From positions 868,001 to 932,000 of the forward strand of contig NZ_LR743509.1 of assembly GCF_902712875.1 (NCBI RefSeq): 64,000 nt of DNA. The letters are read 5' to 3'. A program made the position numbers and the translations under genes. Each line of letters starts with the position of its first letter. The stretch's first letter is position 1. Below the pieces are notes generated by a model that worked only from the letters and a program-made list of their open reading frames with translations, was not told the origin of the DNA and made no database searches. Below are positions 57,294 through 64,000 of the stretch, piece after piece. The DNA is from Hyphomicrobium sp. ghe19. Its GTDB lineage: Bacteria > Pseudomonadota > Alphaproteobacteria > Rhizobiales > Hyphomicrobiaceae.

Positions 57294-59117
57294 ATGCTCA
57301 ATTTCAAGCAGTACAAGTTATTATTTTTTAGCTTGCCGCTTTTTGCAATTTGTTCTCTTCCCGCATCCGCTCAAACTTTAGCCCAGCAAAACATATCGCC
57401 ACCCAAAGCTCCGGCCTTTGCGACAGCCGGTGGAAACGAGTGGCAGATGCCGGGCGCCAATACCGGTTTGACGCGCTACAGCTCGCTCAACGACATCAAC
57501 ACCGAGAACGTATCGAGACTTCAACCGACGTTTACCTTCTCGATGGGTGTGGACCGGGGTGAAGAATCGGCGCCGCTCGTCGTCGGCAGCACGCTTTACG
57601 TCGTCACTCCCTATCCGAATATCATCTATGCGCTGGATCTCTCGAAGCCCGGCGCGCCGCTGAAATGGAAATATGAGCCGCATCCGCTCGCCGCTTCGCA
57701 GGGCGTCGCCTGTTGCGACGTCGTCAATCGCGGCGTGTCTTTCGCCAACGGCCGGCTCTTCTTGAATACGCTGGACGGCAATACCGTCGCCGTCGATGCC
57801 AACACGGGCGCCGAGATATGGCGTACAAAGATGGGCAACATCAACGAGGGCGAGACGATGACGATGGCGCCGCTCGTCGCTAAGGACAAAGTCATCGTTG
57901 GCGACTCCGGCGGCGAGATGGGCGTGCGCGGCTGGATCGCGGCGCTCGATCAGGGCTCGGGAAAGGTTTTGTGGAAAGCCTTCAGCACGGGGCCCGACAA
58001 GGATGTTTTGATCGGGACGGGATTCAATTCGTTCTATCCGCAATTCCAGGGCAAGGATCTCGGCGTCGCGACGTGGCCGCCCGGTATGTGGGAGCAAGGC
58101 GGCGGCACGGTCTGGGGTTGGGTTTCCTACGATCCTGAACTCAACATGATCTATTACGGCACGTCCAATCCGGGTCCGTGGAATTCGTCGATGCGCCCTG
58201 GCGACAATCTCTGGACTGCCGGGATTTTTGCACGCGATGCCGATACGGGGCAGGCGCGCTGGTTTTATCAGCTCAGCCCGCACGACGTCTCGGACTATGA
58301 CGCGGTCAACGAATGCATCCTCCTGGATATGAATTGGAACGGCAAGCAGCGTAAGGTCCTCGTTCATCCGGACCGCAATGGCTACGTCTACATTATCGAT
58401 CGCGAGAAGGGAGAAGTTCTCGCGGCGACTCCGTTCGTGCCGATCACCAGCAGCCAGACGGTCGATATGATGTCGGGCCGCTTGATTTATAATCAGGCCA
58501 AGACGCCGAAGGTCGATCAGGAAACGACGGATATCTGCCCGGCGCCGCCCGGCGGCAAGGATTGGCAGCCGTCGTCATTCTCGGAGCAGACCGGCCTTCT
58601 CTATATTCCGCACAACAATCTTTGCATGGATATCACCGAGAGAGACGTCGGCTATATCGCGGCCACGCCTTACGTCGGCGCCGACGTACATATGAAGGCC
58701 GGTCCCGGCGGTCACCGCGGCGAGATGACGGCGTGGGACGTTCAGGCGGGCAAGGCGGTCTGGAAAATCAACGAGTCGTTTCCAGTATGGAGCGGCGCGC
58801 TCGCGACTGCAGGCGGCGTCGTCTTCTATGGAACGATGGAAGGCTGGTTCAAAGCCGTCGATGCGAAGACCGGTGCTCTCCTCTGGCAGTACAAGACGGG
58901 GTCCGGAATCATCGGTCAGCCGACGACGTGGCGGGGTCCCGACGGCAAGCAATACGTTTCCATTCTGTCGGGTGTCGGCGGCTGGGCCGGAGCGATCGTT
59001 GCCGGCGGATTGGATAAGCGCGATGGCACCGCCGCGCTCGGCTTCGTCAATGCCGTCAAGGATCTTCCTGAGCATACGACCAAGGGAGGGTCGCTCTATG
59101 TCTTCTCGGTTCAATAG
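57294..59117 (+). CDS. xoxF: PQQ-dependent, XoxF-type (lanthanide) methanol dehydrogenase
   Basis: A 607-aa periplasmic quinoprotein, start at 57294 with GGGGA 7 bases upstream; the signal peptide is cut near PASAQ (about 27). Eight-bladed propeller repeats occur throughout. PQQ- and metal-site features: vicinal cysteines Cys140-Cys141 (VACCDVV), GDSGGEMGVRGW with the metal-binding Glu, YGTSNPGPWN, and catalytic Asp334 followed by Asp336 in SDYDAVN. The second Asp is the lanthanide ligand that marks XoxF; calcium MxaF enzymes have Ala there. It oxidises methanol and passes electrons to XoxG. The stop overlaps xoxJ. Confidence 0.94.
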   Translation: MLNFKQYKLLFFSLPLFAICSLPASAQTLAQQNISPPKAPAFATAGGNEWQMPGANTGLTRYSSLNDINTENVSRLQPTFTFSMGVDRGEESAPLVVGSTLYVVTPYPNIIYALDLSKPGAPLKWKYEPHPLAASQGVACCDVVNRGVSFANGRLFLNTLDGNTVAVDANTGAEIWRTKMGNINEGETMTMAPLVAKDKVIVGDSGGEMGVRGWIAALDQGSGKVLWKAFSTGPDKDVLIGTGFNSFYPQFQGKDLGVATWPPGMWEQGGGTVWGWVSYDPELNMIYYGTSNPGPWNSSMRPGDNLWTAGIFARDADTGQARWFYQLSPHDVSDYDAVNECILLDMNWNGKQRKVLVHPDRNGYVYIIDREKGEVLAATPFVPITSSQTVDMMSGRLIYNQAKTPKVDQETTDICPAPPGGKDWQPSSFSEQTGLLYIPHNNLCMDITERDVGYIAATPYVGADVHMKAGPGGHRGEMTAWDVQAGKAVWKINESFPVWSGALATAGGVVFYGTMEGWFKAVDAKTGALLWQYKTGSGIIGQPTTWRGPDGKQYVSILSGVGGWAGAIVAGGLDKRDGTAALGFVNAVKDLPEHTTKGGSLYVFSVQ

Positions 59118-59910
59118 AGCGTTCTTCCTTGCAATCGGCATTGTAGCTCTTTCTGCCGCTCCCTCGCATGCGCGCGAATTGAAGTTCTGTGCCGATCCTA
59201 ACAACATGCCGTTCTCGAACGATCGGGGTGAAGGTTTCGAAAATCGGATCGCGACGCTTATCGCGGACGACATGGGAGCGACAGCGACGTTCGTCTGGAT
59301 GCCGCAGTGGCGCGGTTTCATCCGAAAAGGTCTTGGCGCGGGGCTTTGTGATGTCGTTCCCGGCGTGCCCGTCGACTTTCATCGCGTGCGCCCGACGAAG
59401 CCCTATTACACGGCGAGCTACGCGTTCGTTCAGCCTGCGGGGACCTCTGCTCCGATAACGTCGTTCGACGACGCAAACTTGCGCGGTAAACGCATCGGCG
59501 TTCAGCTCGTTGGTAACGATGGCGCGAATACGCCGCCGATGACGGAGCTTGCGCGCCGCGGCATCACGAACGGCATCAAAGGATACATGGTGTTTGGTGA
59601 CTGGTCGAAGCCCGACCCGCTTCTTCCGGTCGTGGAAGGCATCGCGCGCGGCGATGTCGATATCTCAGTCGTGTGGGGGCCTGTCGCGGATTATTACGCG
59701 GCCCGGCAGACGCCGCCGTTGCGGGTCATCCACATCAGCGACGTTCCGGACATGACGTTTTCTATTTCGATGGGCGTGCGGAAACCCGATGCGGCGCTTG
59801 CCGAGGAGATCAATCGTTCTCTCGACAGGCGGCAAGCGGACATTCGCGACATTCTCGCGGATTATCACATTCATACTTCTGCAATGAAGAAATCCGCAGC
59901 GGCGGAGTGA
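59098..59910 (+). CDS. xoxJ: XoxJ/MxaJ-like periplasmic binding protein
   Basis: About 270 aa; the ATG at 59098 lies 20 bp inside the xoxF end and has GGAGGG 7 bases upstream. The signal peptide is cut near SHARE (about 24). The protein shows the solute-binding fold of MxaJ/XoxJ: LKFCADPNNMPFSND at the start, GFIRKGLGAGLCDVVPGVP in the first lobe and VVWGPVADYYAAR near the end. XoxJ is thought to help mature or activate XoxF. Confidence 0.9.
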   Translation: MSSRFNRAFFLAIGIVALSAAPSHARELKFCADPNNMPFSNDRGEGFENRIATLIADDMGATATFVWMPQWRGFIRKGLGAGLCDVVPGVPVDFHRVRPTKPYYTASYAFVQPAGTSAPITSFDDANLRGKRIGVQLVGNDGANTPPMTELARRGITNGIKGYMVFGDWSKPDPLLPVVEGIARGDVDISVVWGPVADYYAARQTPPLRVIHISDVPDMTFSISMGVRKPDAALAEEINRSLDRRQADIRDILADYHIHTSAMKKSAAAE

Positions 59911-59915
59911 TTCCG

Positions 59916-60416
59916 ATGAAACGATTTCTACCCTATCTGAGCTTTGCGCTTCTCTTTCCGCTTCTAGCGGGCATCTTGCTTGCGGGGTACGGGTCTCGAG
60001 CAGCAGACGACAAACCGGCATACAAGCAGCCGGCGAATCCCGAGCCGCAAGTTTCATTGGTTCCACTTGCGCCCGGAGGTGGAGAGCCTATCGCGCAGAC
60101 GAGCGCCGAAGGCCGCAAAATGCAGAACGATCCAGCGGCAATCGAGAAAGGCAAAGCTCTCTACTCGGCGATGAATTGCGTCGGCTGCCATGCCAATGGC
60201 GGCGGCGGCATGGGCCCGGCATTGATGGACAAGATCTGGATCTATGGCGGGTCGATCGAGAATATCGCGGCATCCATCCGCGAGGGGCGGCCGAACGGGA
60301 TGCCGTCGTTCCGCGGATTTTTGCCCGACGAGCAGGTTTGGGAGGTCGCGGCGTTCGTGCGCTCGCTTTCAGTTCCCGTCGCAGGGACCGCATCGGATAC
60401 CAAACAGGCGAAGTAG
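59916..60416 (+). CDS. xoxG: Cytochrome c, XoxG/MxaG-like electron acceptor of XoxF
   Basis: A 166-aa exported single-haem cytochrome c. The start at 59916 has GGAG 8 bases upstream. The signal or anchor helix covers about residues 5-28, the haem motif CVGCH lies near residue 90 and the axial Met is probably in GMPSF near 130. It lies 5 bp after xoxJ, so xoxFJG form one operon. It should carry electrons from methanol oxidation to the terminal cytochrome chain. Confidence 0.92.
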   Translation: MKRFLPYLSFALLFPLLAGILLAGYGSRAADDKPAYKQPANPEPQVSLVPLAPGGGEPIAQTSAEGRKMQNDPAAIEKGKALYSAMNCVGCHANGGGGMGPALMDKIWIYGGSIENIAASIREGRPNGMPSFRGFLPDEQVWEVAAFVRSLSVPVAGTASDTKQAK

Positions 60417-60601
60417 ACAGGTGAAGTAGAGGGGGCCCCTCCGGCGGCGAGCACATTCGCCGTCGCGTAGCCCATTGAGTTATCTCAGCTCCTTCAGAGA
60501 AGGCCGAGGCGCAGCGCGGCTTCCATTCCATAGAATGAGCTTAAGATTTCAGGAACGGCGTTCGACGCTCGCGGGGGGCGCTTCCGCCCGCCCGTTGTTT
60601 C

Positions 60602-60627
60602 GGAACAAACCTCCATCGGACCGGGTT
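60602..60627 (+). promoter_or_regulatory. Possible EcfG-type general stress promoter
   Basis: GGAAC (60602-60606) followed after 17 bases by GGTT resembles the alphaproteobacterial EcfG consensus GGAAC-N16/17-CGTT with one mismatch. It lies about 32 bp before the small membrane-peptide gene, a suitable distance. Weak evidence alone. Confidence 0.35.
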
Positions 60628-60658
60628 GAAGGACCGGCATTATGTGAGGAGACGTGCA

Positions 60659-60733
60659 GTGCACGAGATCATTTATCTGATCGGACTGATCGTGGTCATT
60701 TCGTTTCTTCTGGGCCTTTTGGGTTTTAGATGA
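60659..60733 (+). CDS. 24-aa membrane peptide coupled to a membrane protein
   Basis: A GTG-to-TGA frame of 24 codons with GAGGAG 7 bases upstream, a strong ribosome site. The peptide is a short polar start followed by one hydrophobic helix (IIYLIGLIVVISFLLGLLG) ending in FR. The TGA overlaps the ATG of the next gene (ATGA), which makes translational coupling likely. I recall similar tiny peptides in Rhizobiales but cannot verify this here. The function is unknown. Confidence 0.65.
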   Translation: MHEIIYLIGLIVVISFLLGLLGFR

Positions 60734-61575
60734 TCGATGGAGATGCCACGATGGTAGAAGTTATCGATATGCGTGACACTCCCCCGTTTCTCAGCTGGCG
60801 GGGTATTCTGGCGGGTGCGGTTGCCGGGTCGGCGCTATCCTTCGTGTTGATGTCGCTTGGCGTCGCGGGAGGCCTTTCGCTCTTATCTCCTTGGCCCGGG
60901 CAATCCCATGGTGGACTTGCTTTGTCAGTCGCTGCGGCTTGGGCGCTCATCGTAACTATAGCGTCGTTTCTGGTCGCTGGGTTCGTGGCTGCTCGTGTGC
61001 GTCCACGCATCAGCGATGTGCCACCGGACGAAGTTGAATTTCGCGACGGGCTTCAGGGTCTCGTGACTTGGGGTGTGTGCGTACTGTTCGGCGGATTGAT
61101 CGCGGCAGGGATCGGTTCGGCCGCGCTCCACGCCGGATCGTCGGCTATCTCAAAATTCTCAAGTGCTTCCTCCAGCCCATTGTCGGCCATCGTTTCTACG
61201 CTCGCGACTCCGCCGGAAGGAAAGCCGGTTACGAACGTGCAGCTTCTCACCCCGGAGGAGGAAAAGACGATCGAGGCGGTGTTCATGAGGTCGTTCGGTA
61301 ACGAGCATCTTGCGCCAGCCGATCGAACCCTCGTCTCGTCGATCGTTGCGGCGAAGGCGGGTATCCCCATTGCGGAGGCGCAAACGCGCATAGATCAGGC
61401 TTACACCGACGCGATCGCCGCGCTCGACAAGGCGAAAAAGGCGACGGAGCTTTCGGGGCTTCTGACTGGAATAGGACTTCTTATCGGGCTTTGCGCAGCT
61501 TGGTACGGCGGTGTCCGCGGTGGCAATAGCCGCGATACCAACGTTCCGGCGCGATTTCGATTTCGAGCATTCTGA
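60730..61575 (+). CDS. Multi-pass membrane protein, unknown
   Basis: A 281-aa protein with hydrophobic segments at about residues 22-50, 65-90, 110-133 and 243-262. A soluble segment (about 145-240) has TNVQLLTPEEEKTIEAVF and an Ala-rich helical part. No family was firmly recognised. The start overlaps the stop of the 24-aa peptide. A terminator follows the gene, so the two form a closed unit, perhaps stress-induced. Confidence 0.75.
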   Translation: MIDGDATMVEVIDMRDTPPFLSWRGILAGAVAGSALSFVLMSLGVAGGLSLLSPWPGQSHGGLALSVAAAWALIVTIASFLVAGFVAARVRPRISDVPPDEVEFRDGLQGLVTWGVCVLFGGLIAAGIGSAALHAGSSAISKFSSASSSPLSAIVSTLATPPEGKPVTNVQLLTPEEEKTIEAVFMRSFGNEHLAPADRTLVSSIVAAKAGIPIAEAQTRIDQAYTDAIAALDKAKKATELSGLLTGIGLLIGLCAAWYGGVRGGNSRDTNVPARFRFRAF

Positions 61576-61597
61576 TTGCTACGCGCTTGCTTGACTA

Positions 61598-61626
61598 GAG
61601 ACGTGAGGGAACTCACGTCTCTTTTT
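61598..61626 (+). terminator. Rho-independent terminator
   Basis: A 10-bp stem GAGACGTGAG (61598-61607) and CTCACGTCTC (61612-61621) with a GGAA loop, followed by five Ts. Confidence 0.93.
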
Positions 61627-61657
61627 CGTTCACGCCCATTTCGTTTGCGCGGGGGGC

Positions 61658-61978
61658 TCAGTCCGTCTCGTTCAGGATGATGTACGGCCGGCGCCTCGGC
61701 GTCGGCAACGTCGGCAGCGGCGGGCCGAACACCGGCTGTCTCAGTGTCCAATTGGGTCCAGCTGTGCCGGCGGTACTGGGCGAGTGACCGTTCCACGCCG
61801 AGTCTGGAAGCAGGAAGTCGTCGGCCGGGAACGTCGGACCCCTTCGATCGACAGGAGCCCATGCTACGCCGCAGCATGCGGTTCTCGGCCCGGACTGGGA
61901 GCGATAGCCGGCTGACGCGGCTCCAGCCGCGAACAGTGCGGCTGCCGTGGCAAGTGAGGTGAAAGCAAAAGATCTCAT
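61658..61978 (-). CDS. Small exported protein, unknown
   Basis: About 106 aa from the ATG at 61978; the frame is open to 62059 but the signal peptide begins at 61978 (FAFTSLATAAALFAAGAASA). The mature part is rich in Pro, Gly and Thr, has a Cys-Cys pair (RTACCGVAW) and ends in an Arg/Pro-rich tail. No family recognised. It is separated from the DUF1217-type gene by about 160 bp on the same strand. Confidence 0.6.
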   Translation of the reverse strand: MRSFAFTSLATAAALFAAGAASAGYRSQSGPRTACCGVAWAPVDRRGPTFPADDFLLPDSAWNGHSPSTAGTAGPNWTLRQPVFGPPLPTLPTPRRRPYIILNETD

Positions 61979-62140
61979 CGCGTGGTCCTTCGCATCGGAG
62001 CCCGGCGTCGAGGAAGACGCATTTTCCCTGCTGCGGACGTTAATCCTGCCGATCAACAACTAAAAGACCGTTTAACCGGATCCTTCAGTCTGCTGCATTA
62101 ATGGCACAAAAAGCGATGGGAGCGGCGTAAGGAGAGCGAT

Positions 62141-64000
62141 TTATACCGTGATCGGGTTAATCGTTATGATCCCGTTGGAGCTCGAATTTCCTTGGAGGAT
62201 CTGAAGGATGGGGGACTGGCTGGTATCGGCATTCTGCGAATCGTAGAGCGCCGCGAACTTAGCGATGAGCTTGTTCAATTTCGCCGGGTCCTGGAGATCA
62301 GCCAGATTGAGCCTATTGGTTATCATCTTCGCCTGGGTGTCGATATCGGCGGCCGACATCAGCGAGGATAGGCCGAGGGCTGTCTGGGCGAACTGCACGA
62401 GGGCCTTATCGGCAAGGATCTGGTAGGGCGAGGTGATATCCGCAGCTTTCCTCTGGAAATAAAGCGCGAGGCGAACGCCGTCACTCTGGCCGCCGGCCTG
62501 CGATTCCATCGTCTGCTGGAGGTAGCCGTCAGCGGTCGCAATGAGCTGGCTGCGGTATTGCGCTTCCCCCGCCGGAACGGTGAGGGTCTTGCCGTCGGTT
62601 CCGAAGTTGAATGCCAAGGCCAGCGGGCGATACTTAGAATTTTCGGTCTTGTTGATATAGCTCTTTGGATCCAATGGATCGCTCGTCAGGATGGTGCGCA
62701 AATCGCTCGTCGATAGTTTCGCATCCTTCAGCCCGTATGCGCTGAGCATGAAATTCACGAGCTTCGTATCTTTTAGAAGAGCATCGACGTTGTTGATCGT
62801 GGCGATCGTCGTTGCGTAGTAATTGCTATCGGCCTCGGCCTGATCCAGCGCGGCCGTCGATGTGTCGGATTGCGTCATATAGAGTTTGACGGTCGCGGTT
62901 AGATTTGAATCCGTCTGGGCGACCGCCGCGGTCTTGGCCTTGCCGTTCGAGTCAAAGTTGAATGCCGACGCCATCGCGATGTAGGCGGGATTATGCGACT
63001 GGTTCGCGAAGCTGTTTGGGTCGCTCGGGTCGCTCTGCAAGATCTTGGTGACGGTGTATTTCGTCGTCTTCAGAGGATCTAGTCCGTAGGCGGAGAGGAT
63101 GAAGTTGTAAGCCGAGCTGTTCAACAAATCCTGGACGCTGGAAATACCTGCGATCGCGTCCTTGTAAGCCGCGGTGGCCGTGTTGTTCGATGCTGTCTGG
63201 GCAGCATTGTAATTGGTCGAATAGGAAGCCAACAGGCTGCTGACTTGTGCCGATGTTTGCGCCGCACCGTCTTTGACCGACCCGTCGGCGTTGAAGCTGA
63301 ACATCGCTGCCAGCTTCTTGAACGCCGCGTTGGTCTGCTGATTTGCGACGCTGTTCGGGTCGGAGAGATCGCTCGTCAGGATCTGGCGCAGCAGCGTTTT
63401 CGATTGAGTGTTGGGATTGAGACCAACGGACGTGACCGCGACGTCAAACAAGGTGTTGTTTGCCAAGAGGTCGTCGACGGACGTCACGCTTGAAATGGCA
63501 GAATTATAATACTGCGTTTTGAATGCCGCCGCCGACGAGGTCGCGTTTGTTCCGGTGGCGTTGAAGTACTGAGAGACCGTGGAGACGATGTTTCTGTCAG
63601 ACTGGGCGGTCCCGTTGACGCTGCCGTCGGTCGCGAAGTTGAAGGCGGACGCGAGAAGCTTAAAATTGGGGTTCGAATTCGCAAGCGTATTGGCGGCGCT
63701 GTTCGGATCGGACAGATCGCTCGTCAGAGCGGCTCTGATCGCTGCGGTAGACGTGGTGCTCGGGTTCAGGCCGTAGGCGGTCACGGCGAAGTTGAGCAAC
63801 CGCGGGTTCGCGATCAACTGATCCACGGATGTTATATTGCGGATGGCCGCTTGGTAATACGTCGCTTCGGTCGAGGCGGCGTTGCCTTTGTTGACCTGCT
63901 GCTGCGTGTACAGGCCGATCGTATCGTTCTCTTCGCTGGAATTCTGCGCGAGGGTCGGCTGGGTCGCGAGCTTGCCGTCGGTCGAAAACTGGAAAGCCTT
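62141..64000 (-). CDS. DUF1217-type repeat protein, 5' end outside window
   Basis: The frame is open from the right edge to the stop at 62141 (619 codons seen); there is no plausible start inside the window, so the protein is larger. It contains at least four tandem units of about 120-140 residues, each with a pattern like LLNFAVTAYGL, ILTSDLSDPNS and AFNFxxDG, typical of DUF1217. Thr, Ser, Asn and Ala are abundant and no Cys was seen. DUF1217 proteins of Rhizobiales are often near flagellar genes, so a flagellar or surface role is possible; no flagellar gene is visible here. Confidence 0.75.
   Translation of the reverse strand, partial: KAFQFSTDGKLATQPTLAQNSSEENDTIGLYTQQQVNKGNAASTEATYYQAAIRNITSVDQLIANPRLLNFAVTAYGLNPSTTSTAAIRAALTSDLSDPNSAANTLANSNPNFKLLASAFNFATDGSVNGTAQSDRNIVSTVSQYFNATGTNATSSAAAFKTQYYNSAISSVTSVDDLLANNTLFDVAVTSVGLNPNTQSKTLLRQILTSDLSDPNSVANQQTNAAFKKLAAMFSFNADGSVKDGAAQTSAQVSSLLASYSTNYNAAQTASNNTATAAYKDAIAGISSVQDLLNSSAYNFILSAYGLDPLKTTKYTVTKILQSDPSDPNSFANQSHNPAYIAMASAFNFDSNGKAKTAAVAQTDSNLTATVKLYMTQSDTSTAALDQAEADSNYYATTIATINNVDALLKDTKLVNFMLSAYGLKDAKLSTSDLRTILTSDPLDPKSYINKTENSKYRPLALAFNFGTDGKTLTVPAGEAQYRSQLIATADGYLQQTMESQAGGQSDGVRLALYFQRKAADITSPYQILADKALVQFAQTALGLSSLMSAADIDTQAKMITNRLNLADLQDPAKLNKLIAKFAALYDSQNADTSQSPILQILQGNSSSNGIITINPITV

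Overview
The window looks like the chromosome of a methylotrophic alphaproteobacterium of the Hyphomicrobiales (Rhizobiales), probably close to Hyphomicrobium. Support: an RcdA-type CtrA-degradation regulator, DUF1192, a DUF4164-type/zapA/6S RNA/5-FCL/YmdB block, a complete tol-pal cluster, soluble NAD-dependent formate dehydrogenase genes (fdsGB) and a lanthanide-type methanol dehydrogenase cluster (xoxFJG). The genus is an inference from gene content; no marker tree was possible. No tRNA, rRNA, CRISPR, prophage or insertion sequence was seen. The DNA looks uniformly GC-rich and mostly housekeeping, with a few less ordinary insertions.

Layout. 1-3423 (minus): fdsB (cut by the window edge), fdsG, a LysR regulator with a palindrome in the fds promoter region, and a catalytically degenerate SDR. 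3758-9767: a TipF-like membrane protein with a degenerate EAL domain, a HAD phosphatase, a quinone oxidoreductase, DUF1192, rcdA and rpmE. 10018-16975: an ABC exporter, a 36-codon ORF, then a minus-strand group with a MotA/MotB-like ion-channel pair, suhB, a Sel1-repeat protein and a ThiE-like gene. 17312-25633: a large L,D-transpeptidase, class I aldolase, gap, a ZapA/6S RNA region, 5-FCL, YmdB and YebC. 25797-30619: an eight-helix membrane protein with split alpha/beta-hydrolase motifs, coupled to ruvC-ruvA, then a small membrane protein and ruvB.

30740-43738 is a long plus-strand run: Tat-exported phosphoesterase, ybgC, tolQ, tolR, tolA, tolB, two tiny paralogous lipoproteins (44 and 41 aa), pal, a soluble Pal paralogue, ybgF, tilS and ftsH. 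folP follows. The familiar ftsH-folP-glmM order is then interrupted by a three-gene minus-strand insert: an APC permease and a ParA ATPase with an unknown partner. 49709-57068 holds two outer-membrane beta-barrel genes, serC (without serA beside it), a DUF4139 protein, purA and a YdcF-type protein. 57294-60416 is xoxF-xoxJ-xoxG. The end of the window holds a 24-aa membrane peptide coupled to a larger membrane protein, a small exported protein, and a long protein made of DUF1217-type repeats that runs off the right edge.

Together XoxFGJ (methanol to formaldehyde or formate in the periplasm) and Fds (formate to CO2 with NADH) bracket C1 oxidation. serC may feed serine metabolism. Tol-Pal, the L,D-transpeptidase, GlmM, FtsH and the beta-barrels make the region rich in envelope genes. 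The best candidates for undescribed biology are the ParA/partner pair, the tandem micro-lipoproteins inside tol-pal, the MotAB-like pair outside a flagellar context, and the 24-aa peptide with its coupled membrane protein.
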